64,000 bases of DNA from Marvania coccoides (lineage: Eukaryota > Chlorophyta > Trebouxiophyceae > Chlorellales > Chlorellaceae). Positions 1 to 9,414 of this stretch are shown in pieces. The stretch spans positions 1,302,001 to 1,366,000 of the forward strand of contig OY978097.1 of NCBI GenBank assembly GCA_963854735.1, given 5' to 3'. Numbering within the stretch: position 1 is the first letter of the stretch; each line of letters starts with the position of its first letter. A model generated the notes under the pieces. The model made no database searches. It worked only from the letters and a program-made list of their open reading frames with translations, and was not told the origin of the DNA. The position numbers and the translations under genes were made by a program.

Positions 1-2
1 AG

Positions 3-341
3 CGGCAACAGAGCCCGTTGATCATTGCTGGCATCGTCAGTGCTGCTGCCGTCACCGGCGGAATTCTGCTGGACGACGTTGGTGATGTTGGGGAGCGGTT
101 CGTGAGCGGCACTGGGGCAGTGAGCCCAGCGGTAATCAACGGCTTGGATGATAATACCAAGTTGCTGCTGCAGGTGGGCATTGCGATGTTTGGGCTGCTG
201 ACTGCGGTGGTTGGCGGCCGGGCGTTGGTGGGCAGCTTGACCAACAGCATCAAGGACGGAGCTGCCAAGCTGGCCACCCTAGCAGTGTTCTGGGTGGTGG
301 TGTTCATCGCCGCGCGCTTCATTTTGGACGGATCGTCCTGA
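3..341 (+). CDS. C-terminal end of an unrecognised membrane protein (partial)
   Basis: The open frame runs in from the left edge of the window and stops at TGA 339-341, so only the C-terminal ~112 residues are visible and the start lies outside. The stretch has an Ala/Gly-rich hydrophobic segment near its beginning, a second hydrophobic helix around LLLQVGIAMFGLLTAVVGG, and a third near the end (LATLAVFWVVVFIAARFIL), so two or three membrane spans are likely. Organelle targeting cannot be judged without the N-terminus. I do not recognise the family. An exon boundary could lie inside the first dozen bases (an AG at 10-11). Confidence 0.6.
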   Translation, partial: RQQSPLIIAGIVSAAAVTGGILLDDVGDVGERFVSGTGAVSPAVINGLDDNTKLLLQVGIAMFGLLTAVVGGRALVGSLTNSIKDGAAKLATLAVFWVVVFIAARFILDGSS

Positions 342-756
342 ATCGTTTTTTTCTTTCTTCCCGGGGCCAATTTTTTATTCTCTTCCCTAGTTCTCCCTCT
401 TTTTCAAACCAATCCAGACACCAAAATGTTATGACGATGATCCTCTTAATTAATTTCCTTTCATTCGTAGTATTAGAATGATGTTACATGTCTTGCACGA
501 GTCACAAAAATACCAGGAGCACTGCAAAAGAGTACAGAGAAATACACCTTTCGTTCCTGTGGGTGGGTTAAATTAAGCTTGCGTTTGCTTGGGGAAAGTG
601 AGTTCCTGGAAAGAGTGCGAAAGAACAAGAACAGTAAATTCGCACGGCAAGTGTGCGGAAGAAAATAAAACAAAAGAGAGAGAAAGAAAGTCAAGTCAAA
701 GAAAAGATGGTGAGTCGCGGACGCTACGTTAGAAGACCTTAGAAGACCTCCATGAT
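342..756. other. Intergenic, convergent 3' ends
   Basis: AT-rich DNA between two convergent stop codons. It should hold the two 3' untranslated regions. A TTACA (TGTAA on the minus strand) at 484-488 could be the polyadenylation signal of the ANP32-like gene. No convincing gene is seen. Confidence 0.5.
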
Positions 757-2241
757 TCACTCATCGCCGTCATAGTCAGACTCCTCCTCCTCGGACTCCT
801 CCTCAGACTCCTCCTCGGACTCGGCCTCCACTTTCTTGACGCGCTTTGGAGGGGGAGCCTCGTCGTCGCTATCCTCCTCGCTCTCATCCTCCTCCTCCTC
901 CTCCGCGTCAAAGTCCTCCTCATCCTCGGACAGAGGGTCCTGCTGGCCCAGAACGGCGGTAGGGATCTCAGCTTCCTCCTCCTCGTCATCCTCGTCCTGA
1001 AACCGAAGAAAAGGAGTGATTAGAAGCCAAATCATGCGCGAATAAAAACGCTTTACGAAATATCCAGCCTCTTTTAGTGTTTTGATTACCTCGGCATCGT
1101 CATCGCCATCATCGTCTTCGCCCCCAGCGTCGTCCTGAAATGTAGGGGAAAAAAGGGGGAAAAAAGCTATTTAACAGTTGAAAACCACGGCGGATTCTGT
1201 CCGACATTCTTTTTGGCAACAACAAACTTTTATTTTGTAATCAATAAATCATTAAGAAAAATTCAACTTACGTCATCACCACCGTCATCGCCGGCCGCGC
1301 CTGCGCCGTCGGCAGCGTCGCCAGCATCCTCCTCCTCTTCCTTCTCCTCGTCGCCTTCCTCCTCGGCTCCTCCTTCATCTTCGTACTCCTGGCCCTCGGA
1401 CTCCTAAAATGAATGAAGCAAACAAAAACAGCTCACGTGAATTAAAAACTGTTCCAGGCCTCTGTGGGCAGGCACTGCAAATATTCTCACCTCCTCCTCA
1501 GAGCCACCATCGTCATCAACGGGCTTCTCTGCAAAAAATTACAAAGAAAACAACATCCAACAACAATCAGAACACAGGGAGGGATCGTCACTATGAATTG
1601 TCTTCTGGCTCACCGTTGCCGAGTTTGTCCTCGCCGTTGACAAACTTGAGGGCGGGAAGGACTGCCAACATTTTGAATACCTCGGTGCGGGCGGTGTCTG
1701 GGTCTTTGGTCTCTGCTGGGCAGGCGCTGAAGTCTACGCAGCTGAGGTGCGACAGAGCCGTGAGGGGTGCGAGTGCAGACAGGTTGCTGATGCGGTTGCC
1801 ACCCAGTTCAAGCTCTTTCAAGTTGCTGAGAACTGTGAGGGCCTCGAGGTTGCCGGAAATAGCGTTGTCTGTGAGCACCAGACTCTCAAGGTTGGTGAGG
1901 GGCGGCAAAGTTGACAACGACTCGCCGCGGATGTGACAGCTGCTGAGGCTGAGAGACCTCAGATCGGTGAACTCGGCGAGTTCCTGTGGAGGGCAACGGG
2001 CGCAGGTGAGCCGTGAGAAAAGTGCAAGGCAGATCCGGAGTTCAAAATTTTAAATTCATTTTGGGGGGCACGGCACGCAAGCTGGCCCCACCGGCCAGAA
2101 TCTCGCTGGATTTGACACCGACAATATTTTACCAACCTGAAAAGAATCGTCCGGTCTAAATTGACACTTGCCGTCGAGGTTGAGCTCGTCTGATATAAAT
2201 GTCCCAGCTATGGCCTTTAGAGCTTCCGCAAATGTGCGCAT
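757..2241 (-). CDS. ANP32-like acidic leucine-rich nuclear phosphoprotein
   Basis: Six exons on the minus strand: 2137-2241, 1614-1983, 1491-1528, 1272-1403, 1090-1134, 757-996. All junctions are GT-AG and the frame stays open, giving 309 residues. The N-terminal ~150 residues are leucine-rich repeats with the ANP32 spacing (LKELELGGNRISNLSAL, then a cap with FKMLAVLPALKFVNG). The rest is a very acidic Glu/Asp tail with a short basic patch (PPPKRVKKVE) like a nuclear localisation signal. ANP32 proteins bind histones, inhibit PP2A and act in chromatin and mRNA export; the role here is inferred from the family. Oddly, four introns fall at or inside the repetitive acidic tail. The start ATG is 345 nt from the divergent SICKLE-like start. 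Confidence 0.85.
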
Positions 2242-2586
2242 CTACTCAGGTCTCTCAATTGCTGTATGCCAGCATATTAAGAATTACTCCCGTGCCCCGT
2301 GCGGGTTTTACTTTCATTCCATACACCAAAAAAAAATGTTTTTTGGGCAAAAGACTTTAATTTCTTTTCGACGACTGCAATATAATATTATTTTGTATAG
2401 TAGGCGTTTTTTCTCACTCGATTTTTCAGTCTGCCAATCTGAGGGTAAAACGACAGTCCTGATAGATTCTCCTCCCACACCTTGAAATTTTGAAAATCTC
2501 TCATTGGCATTATTGCCCCTCTGTGAACAAGAGAGGCTCTGCCAAGAAGTATACGGGCGTCAAAGTGGTATAGGTTGGCCACCCCG
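2242..2586. promoter_or_regulatory. Divergent intergenic region (ANP32-like / SICKLE-like)
   Basis: 345 bp separate two genes transcribed away from each other, so both core promoters should lie here. The DNA is AT-rich with no clear TATA box. A 64-codon minus-strand frame (2388-2582) has no family resemblance and is not called. Confidence 0.4.
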
Positions 2587-3480
2587 ATGGCCGATCAAGA
2601 TGACGACAGGCGCAAGAGATTGAAGGCAATGGCGGCAGAAGCGGCAGGGGGTGAGAAGAATGCAGTTTGCCACCCGAACTAACTCTGTTTAACGCCAGAC
2701 CAGAAACTCTGGTATCCGATCTGCCCTCGGGGGAGTGCCCCTGTGAGGTCGAGCGGCGGCAGGACGGACCTGGGAATTCTCAAGAGTTTCTCAAGTCTGA
2801 AGGGATTCCAGGCGTTTTGGCAGACCCTATAATCGCGCTGTGTTTTTTTTCTGCCCGTAGGAGAACCTCCGAAGCCCATGTCACCGACCAGCAGCTTGCC
2901 AAACCCATTTTCATCGGCAGAAACGAGGTAACGCTTTTATTTATCGTAGTACGGGCTTTTCCAACACCAAAGGGCACCAAACAACTGAAAAAATAAAACA
3001 TGCGCCCCCCTGCATGTCTGTACATCTACAGGGACGATGCCCCTCGTCCACCAGACCCCCTCCCCCCCCCCCTCGTCGTTTGGACCACCCCCGCCCCCGC
3101 CACCAAATGCGCAGTGGAAACCACCGCCACCTCCATTTCCTCCGCCGCCGCCTGGATCACCGCCGCAAGGGCTGCAACAGTTCCCTGCGATGCAGCAGCA
3201 GTGGGGCCATCGGCCTCCCAGAAGGGGGTTCGGAGGTGGCGGCGGCAGGCGAGGAGGAGGTGGCAGAGCAAGAGGACGCGGCGGGAGGGGAGGAAGGTTT
3301 AATAACAACGCCGCTCCTGCTGGAATAGAAGCCTATTTCTCGCCTGAAATGCTGTTGAACCCCTGGCGGCATCTGGAAACAGATGTTTGTGCTGCTGCTC
3401 CTGGTGGAGCAGCCATGCCGCATGCCGACGATGCCGGGAAGATGAACGATGAAGGGGCCGCAGACCGCCCGTGGCATTAA
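2587..3480 (+). CDS. SICKLE / TTDN1 (MPLKIP)-like proline- and glycine-rich protein, apparent frameshift
   Basis: Exons 2587-2650, 2861-2927 and 3032-3480. Exon 1 encodes MADQDDDRRKRLKAMAAEAA, the basic start typical of plant SICKLE proteins. Exon 2 gives EPPKPM...NPFSSAETR. Exon 3 encodes Pro-rich and Gly/Arg-rich (RGG-type) stretches and ends with YFSPEMLLNPWRHLE, matching the Y-x-S-M-x-x-P-W-x-x-LE tail shared by SICKLE and human TTDN1. SICKLE is linked to miRNA processing and splicing/lariat turnover in plants. Joining the exons in phase puts the start of exon 3 one frame away from its long C-terminal frame; the shift is needed at an 11-C run (3062-3072), where ten Cs would restore continuity. 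This may be a sequencing error or a real lesion. TGTAA follows at 3500-3504. Confidence 0.6.
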
Positions 3481-3570
3481 TTTAACTAATTTCCGGGTCT
3501 GTAAACCGATGTTGACGTTACATTTCTAACGTTCTACAAAGTCAGTATTATTATTTTTCAATTCCATTTT

Positions 3571-4194
3571 TCACTGCGCAAAGGAAAAAAAAATCGGCGG
3601 TTTAGTCTCAAGGCGGTTAGGAATACATGAATCCAAACGAAATATAAACTTTAAAAACACACCTCGGGCGTCGCAGAAACAACGGTGTACTCAGGGGGAG
3701 GAGGGGGCAGAGGGGCGTACTGCGGGGGGCCGTGGCGCTTGTCAGCGGGGGTCCTCTTCTTAGGGCGCCTACAATCAATCGAAATGACGGAGGGGTGGTG
3801 AATTGAGCCATATCCAATAAATATGAGGGGAAATGCCAACTGGATCCAGCTAACAGCAGTGCTCATTAATCCGCGTGGCTAATGCCGCCAAGGAACGGAA
3901 AACGTGTATGAATGGCCAGCCTCCCACAAATCCCCCCCCAAATAGGTGAAGTTCATGGTCTCGCACGTCCCGCTGCTTCCGGCAGCCAGTCGATGGCTTA
4001 CTTGTGGTTCATCTTCTGCACCGCTTTTTGCCCTGCGATTGAGGGGAGATGGTGGGAGAAAGACGTGAGTAGGGAGGGCGAAAATTAGACATGTGAAGCT
4101 GTGGGTGGAGCGCTTTTCAAGCGCATTGCCTCGCAATGCGATCACAGATCACCCATAACTTCTTCTCCCTGACTCTGGGGCTACTCACTGACAT
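3571..4194 (-). CDS. Possible small basic, proline-rich protein (three exons, uncertain)
   Basis: A tentative model: exon 4185-4194 (ATG), exon 4002-4032, exon 3663-3768, and a stop in 3571-3573 after a last intron. The product would be about 49 residues, with a basic start (QKAVQKMNHKRPKKRTPADK) and a proline-rich end. The two middle exons share phase and have good splice sites (GTAAGC...TTGTAG, GTGTGT...GCGCAG). The first junction needs a weak GTAGCC donor. Alternatively translation starts at the internal ATG of exon 2, giving about 40 residues. I do not recognise the protein. Confidence 0.3.
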
Positions 4195-4474
4195 GGGTGG
4201 CGCACGAGATAACAAGCCGCCTGCAGCCAGAGACTGGCGCCGCAGAGATGGACACCAGCTGCATTTTCCCAATCAAGAACACTTATTTAAAAAAATTAAA
4301 GTATTCATCGACAGACAGCGAAAAGATTGGGAGAAAAGTTGGACCAGAGTTTTGCTGCCAATGCCTAGGTGCAAACCTATGGCATATAAACGTTAATTAT
4401 TTAAAAAATTGTGCTTATTTGTCGACATACGTCATTCAAGAGCCGATAAATGCGGCCATGCGCCCATATTCAGA

Positions 4475-5344
4475 ATGAATATAAGCACCGGTGGACACAC
4501 ATCACATGAGCTTCTTCTTCTACGGCAGGCCGCTGGGAAGGAGGTATTGCACAAAATGGCATTCAATACTGGAGACCCCCGCCAAATGCGGTCGTTGGGA
4601 CAAGTGCCGCCCACTCCTCCCATGAGCTGGCGGGCCTTGGAGCTGCGTTGCCACCGCAGTGAAACGCCTCACAAACGCAAAGCCACACTGCGCTCGGCGC
4701 TCTCCCCTCGGCCCTACCCTGTGCCGCACACCGTGCGTACCGCAGCTTGCCGTTGCTCTTTGGCAGGAACTCGAATAGCTCGGCGATTTCGCAGCAAGGC
4801 TATCAACCACTTCTTGGCCGCTCTATTTGACAGCCTTCCAGATGCTATTGAGGCTAAAGGCCTGCCTCCCGTGCATCTCTCTCGCTACGACCTCCACCAT
4901 GCCCACATATTTCTTAGCTTGGAGGGGTTCTTGGGCTTGCTGTTTCACAGCAAAGAATACGTTGCGGCTGGCGATGTCGACCTAGGACACTTGGGTTACT
5001 GCCAGTGCGGGACTCCCCTCAAGTACGAACGCGAGGCCATGGCTTGGAGAAACATAATTTGGTGAGTTGATGGGTTTTTCTTATAGTCGCTCAAGAAGAT
5101 GAACGGTCTCTCTCACCTGCAGCTCTTTTAAATGAATGTTTCCAGGATTGATGGAAAGGCAGCCAGTTTCAATGTTGGGCCTACTAGTCCTCTCAATGAA
5201 ACCCTCCTCATGGACGGCCTGCATGAGGCGTGCACCGTTTTGGAAAGCGATTTAGGAGAAGCAGTGGCAGACGTTTATTTCGTAGCCGAGCTGGCCCAGT
5301 TTGGGCGTTTGCCAGGCCACCGTATATTTGTTGTGCCGCATTGA
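4475..5344 (+). CDS. Hypothetical protein, two exons
   Basis: Exons 4475-5061 and 5146-5344, joined by GTGAGT...TTCCAG with TG|G restoring Trp, give 261 residues. The first in-frame ATG of the open stretch was chosen. The N-terminal third is basic and low in information. The C-terminal half looks like a folded domain: RYDLHHAHIFLSLEGFLGLL, then a YCQCGTPLKYE segment, then GHRIFVVPH at the end. I do not recognise the family. The C-terminal coding evidence is better than that for the N-terminus, so the start is uncertain. The gene is followed directly by the antisense transporter fragment. Confidence 0.5.
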
Positions 5345-5384
5345 CGTTGTGGGTAGTTGGGAAATGGCGGAAGATTGGCGGCGA

Positions 5385-5596
5385 GCGGTGCATCGCCCAC
5401 GTGGCGTGGCTGAAGCCCTGCAGCCAGCCCTCCTTTCGGATGGTGGCGCCGTCTTTGATCCACGCCATGCAGGCGCTGAAGGGCACGCCGAAGGCCGACA
5501 GCTGGATGTTGCGCACCCACAGGGAGGCGGCGTTGCGCAAAGAAAAGAAGTGAACGAAGCTCTGTGCCCTTCACCGGGTTGCGCTTGTAGACCTAA
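5385..5596 (-). pseudogene. Decayed fragment of a nucleotide-sugar transporter (SLC35A / CMP-sialate-UDP-galactose type)
   Basis: On the minus strand a short stretch reads RNAASLWVRNIQLSAFGVPF followed by KDGATIRKEGWLQGFSHATW, the conserved transmembrane and loop region of SLC35A-type nucleotide-sugar transporters. A few codons upstream, VYKRNP is in a different frame, and the CT-rich tract between them ends in GCGCAAC, where a splice acceptor AG would be expected. A TAG acceptor precedes VYKRNP. Similarity stops after WAM, and none of the other ~8 transmembrane segments is nearby. This is therefore an isolated one-to-two-exon relic in a 390-bp gap between two plus-strand genes. Confidence 0.6.
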
Positions 5597-5734
5597 GAAG
5601 GGCACTGTATTTGGGATAATGGGCAAGCTGCCCCACCAAAACAGAAAATACGACGATATGCCAGCGAACGAATTTTTGAAAAAAAAATCTTGTCATCAGA
5701 GCTTAACTTGAATAATTTATTGTTCTAATTTAAT

Positions 5735-6805
5735 ATGTCGGATAGTGGGTCTTCGCACGGCTCGGGCAGTCGGCTACAATTCTCAGAGACAGACTCAGGG
5801 AGAATATCATCGAATCAAAGACGAAAAGCGCTGCTGGTGTTGAGCGCTGTTCTTCTAATATGTGGGTGGCCGTGGGTGTACATGGTCTCATGCGGCGTCT
5901 ATACATACTTCTTTTGGCTGGCTCCGGGCGTGGCCTGGGCCAACCCTGAGAATGGCAGCAAAGATGCGTCTTTGCCGGTTCCCAAGCTCATCCACCAGAC
6001 GTGGAAGTCAAAAGAGGTGCCGGAGAAGTGGAAGAAGGCTCAGCAGTCGTGCATTGACCTCCATCCTGACTATGAGTACAAGTTATGGACTGACGACGAC
6101 GGACTGAAACTCATTCAGGTCAGTTGGTGCTGCTGCTGCCTGGCCCTCCCCTTTTCTTCTGCAACTCACCACGGGTAACCCCTCTTGCAGGAGCACTACC
6201 CCTGGTTCCTTCCCACCTACGTTTCCTACCCTTACAACATTCAGCGTGTCGACGCCGTGCGCTACTTCATTCTACACAAGTTTGGCGGGGTCTACATCGA
6301 CCTGGACATGGGGTGCCTGAAGCGACTAGACTTTTTGCGGCACCACAACTTCACCGCGCCGCTGACTTATCCCATCGGCATTTCAAACGATGTGATGGCG
6401 GCGCGCCCGGGCGACGAGTGGCTGGCCAGGGCCATCAAGCAGCTGTCGCGGTGGAACCACTGGCTGGGGATCAAGTACGTGCAAGTGATGTTTGGGACGG
6501 GGCCAATGTTCCTCACGGTGCAGTATGCTCTGATGGCGCGGCAGCTGAAGGGAGACGTGGCGGTGGTTCCGGCGCCGGCGTATGGCAAGTACGATACGTC
6601 GGGAAACCCCACGTTCTATCACTTGCACGGTAGCAGCTGGCATGCGGACGACGCTGCGCTGGTGTTTTGGCTGGACAAATACCGGGGGTGGCTGTTTGCG
6701 GGCGGCGTGGTCGTTGTCTTGGCAGCGGTGGGAGGCTTCCTCTACATCCGATACCAGAGGAGACTAGCGTCTCGAGACACATTTGATTTGGAAAAGGCTT
6801 TTTGA
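5735..6805 (+). CDS. GT32 family glycosyltransferase (Sur1/Csh1-Och1-like, DXD motif)
   Basis: Exons 5735-6118 and 6191-6805 (GTCAGT...TTGCAG, phase 0) give 332 residues. The N-terminus has a membrane span at about residues 31-62. It is followed by PKLIHQTWKS (residues 83-92), the signature of the 'glycosyltransferase sugar-binding region containing DXD' family. The catalytic DXD is in GGVYIDLDMG (D165, D167), and ISNDVMAARPG follows, as in inositolphosphorylceramide mannosyltransferases. A second hydrophobic span lies near the C-terminus (about 295-316). Members transfer hexoses to sphingolipid headgroups or N-glycans in the Golgi lumen; a sphingolipid mannosyltransferase role is the best guess. 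Confidence 0.85.
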
Positions 6806-6993
6806 TATTCTGATGCGCCTAAAATAATGAAATCTTCTCTTTTTATTTTTTTCTATCAGCAGATGGCATTGCCGGATTTCGGACGATTCTTGCTATTATT
6901 TCAATATAATTAATATGATCTATACCCATTAAATTTTAATCATCGCGTATGCTTTGAACTGTGAGAGCCGACACAAGCAAATCAAATTCCAAA

Positions 6994-8947
6994 ATGTTTC
7001 TTCAGCCGCTGCGAGCGAAGCCTGAGGCGGCGAAACGTCATTGCAGCGCTCAGCGGTGCTCCATCATGATCGGGCGGCCATCCGGGCCTCGGTTTCAATC
7101 AGGAAGGCCGCTGTTCACCCGTCCCCCAGCTCGACATGTCAAGTCATTTGGGTTGGAGAGCGACGAAGACGGCAATGTGGTAGACGATTTCGTGGAGATA
7201 GGCGCGTCCATTCAGACAGACACCGAAACCGGCGCTGCTGTGGTGGAGGCTTCCTCGGCGACTGCGGAGGCAGCTGAAATGGGTCAACCCGCTCGTGAGC
7301 AGCAGGCTATGGTGTCGGTGCCATCGACCCCACCTTTTGAAGCGGAGGAGGAGACCGACATGTCGGTAGTTTGGCGCATGGGGCTGGGCGGCATCGTCGC
7401 GCTGGCGGGTATTGCAGGGCTGGGCTTCCTGGGCCACCGGATGTTCAAAGCGCAGGCGCCCAAGGTGCAGAAAGTTATGGAGCAGCGGCAGCTTGCGCGG
7501 GAGTCGCAGCAGCGGCTGGGCGAATTCATGTCACAGCTGCGCAACCAGACCACCGTCGACTTGAGCGCTAAGAACCTCGGCGACGAGGGGTTCTGCTACA
7601 TCGTGGACTCGCTGTCATTCAATGAGCGCTGCGTGGCGGTCGACTTTTCCAAAAACGGCATAGGGATTGGCGGCGCGGCGCAGCTGGCGCAGGCACTCTC
7701 CACCAACACCACCCTGGAATCGCTGGTGCTGGAGACCAACGGCATGGGCGATGAGGGGGCGGCGGCGCTGGCAGCGGCTCTGTCCGGCGCGTCTCGCTTG
7801 AAAACCCTCAATATGGGGGGCAACAACGTTGGCGACGCCGGCGTGAAGGCTCTTGCGGAAATGCTGGCCACCAACACAACCCTGGAGTCGCTGGAGCTCA
7901 ACAGCAACGTCATTGACCTGGAGGGTATCACTTCTCTTGCGGACAGCCTCATCAAGAACGACAGCCTCCGTGTCCTGGGACTGAGCGATAATTACATTGC
8001 GGCAGAGGGGGCGGTGGTGTTGGCAGACGCCCTTAGCCAAAACATGTCCCTAAAGGAGCTGTACATCAAGGGCAACGAGCTCGGTGACGAGGGCGTGAAG
8101 GCGCTGTGCAAGGCATTGAAGGAGCGCAAGGGCGAGCTCAAGGTGAGAAGTTAGTTTCAAAATTTGTTACTTTCAACAAATTAAAGTGTGCGCTGGGAAC
8201 CTGATTCGTTTCATTTTCCCCCCCCTCGCAAAGGTGTTGGATCTGGGCAACAACAGCCTGAGCAAGGAGGGAGCGGCGGCGCTGGCGGATCTTGTGCGGG
8301 GGTGCCCTTCTCTGCAGGAGCTCAACATCTATATGAACGATGTGGGCGATGACGGCGCGTTTATTCTGGCGTCTGCGATGAACGACAACAAGAGTCTCGT
8401 TGACTTGGACGTAGGAGGAAACAACATCGGCGCTGTCGGAGCAAAAGCCCTGGCGGCTGCGCTGCAAGGCAACGAATCCCTGCGCACGCTGGAGCTGGCG
8501 TACAACCCCATCGGCCACGAGGGAGCGAAGGCCTTTGCCGACATTTTGAAGTACGACATGGGCATCGAGACGTTGAAAATGGGGTGGTGCAAGATTGGCG
8601 GCGGGGAGGGCGCCAAGGCGGTGGCTGACTTGGTGATGTTCAACACCACGCTCCGGACGCTGGACTTGCGGGGCAACGGGTTTGGCAACGACGGAGCGAT
8701 TTATTTGTCGCGAGGCATGAAGGAGCACCAAAATGAAAAGTTGGTGGAGCTGGACCTGGGGTACAATGAGATCAAGGACGAGGGTGTGTGTGCGATGGCG
8801 CAGGCGCTGAAAGCCAACCCCAGCGGCGCCCCGAAAGACCTCAAAGTGAACAACAATTACGTGACCAGGTTTGGCCAGGTGGCGATGACCGAGGCTATGG
8901 ATATGGTGTATGATATGGCAGGCAAAGAAATGGTCATTACTTTTTAA
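6994..8947 (+). CDS. Membrane-anchored ribonuclease-inhibitor-type LRR protein
   Basis: Exons 6994-8142 and 8234-8947 (phase 0, GTGAGA...GCAAAG) give 620 residues. The first in-frame ATG opens a basic, Ser/Arg/Pro-rich N-terminus that resembles an organelle transit peptide (about 50 residues). A single hydrophobic helix follows at about residues 128-148 (MGLGGIVALAGIAGLGFLGH). From about residue 185 to the end run ~28-residue leucine-rich repeats of the RNI/NLRC3 type (L-x-x-L-x-L-x-x-N-x-I/G-x-x-GA). The intron falls inside a repeat. No NACHT, F-box or kinase domain is present. Function unknown; a scaffold anchored in an organelle or other membrane is inferred from the layout. Confidence 0.8.
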
Positions 8948-9414
8948 ATGGTAGTATTATAGTTTGACGTTTTTTCCCGATTTTGAACAAATAGTAGCAG
9001 CGGCAGCCATTTATTTTTCCTTTTTGTCACATTATGTGCGTACATGCAAAACGGAATGCAGAAGATCAATGCGGGGCCTAGGAATTAAGCTGCAGTATAT
9101 AGCAGAGCGTTGAATGAGGGCGAAAACGTCCCCGCCGTGGAGCGCTGAATTTCCAATTGCTTCCAAGCGCCTTCATCCCAGCGCTTGCAAGTATTCTTGC
9201 GGGATGATGTGCAAGTATTGTTGCTTGCAGGCACCCGGGGGACGCCTTCCTCCTTCCCCGGGGGAGGGGCTTGGACACGAGAAGTGCGACAGCTCGCGAG
9301 AAAATTCAAATTTCATTTTTTTTTGGTTTGAATAATAAGTTTATAAGCGTTTAAATCGCAGTAGAATTGAATTGTAGGTACCAAATAGAACGCCGGGAAC
9401 GCGGGGCTGCGACA
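8948..9414 (+). other. Intergenic, 467 bp
   Basis: 3' region of the LRR gene and upstream region of the FAS2 gene, both on the plus strand. It contains a GC-rich patch around 9230-9270 but no recognisable gene or RNA. Confidence 0.4.

Noticed and set aside
2388..2582. 64-codon minus-strand frame between ANP32-like and SICKLE-like genes
   Set aside because: No conservation, lies in the expected divergent promoter.
5301..5711. 136-codon plus-strand frame over the transporter relic
   Set aside because: It is the antisense of the SLC35A-like fragment, which explains its coding-like composition.
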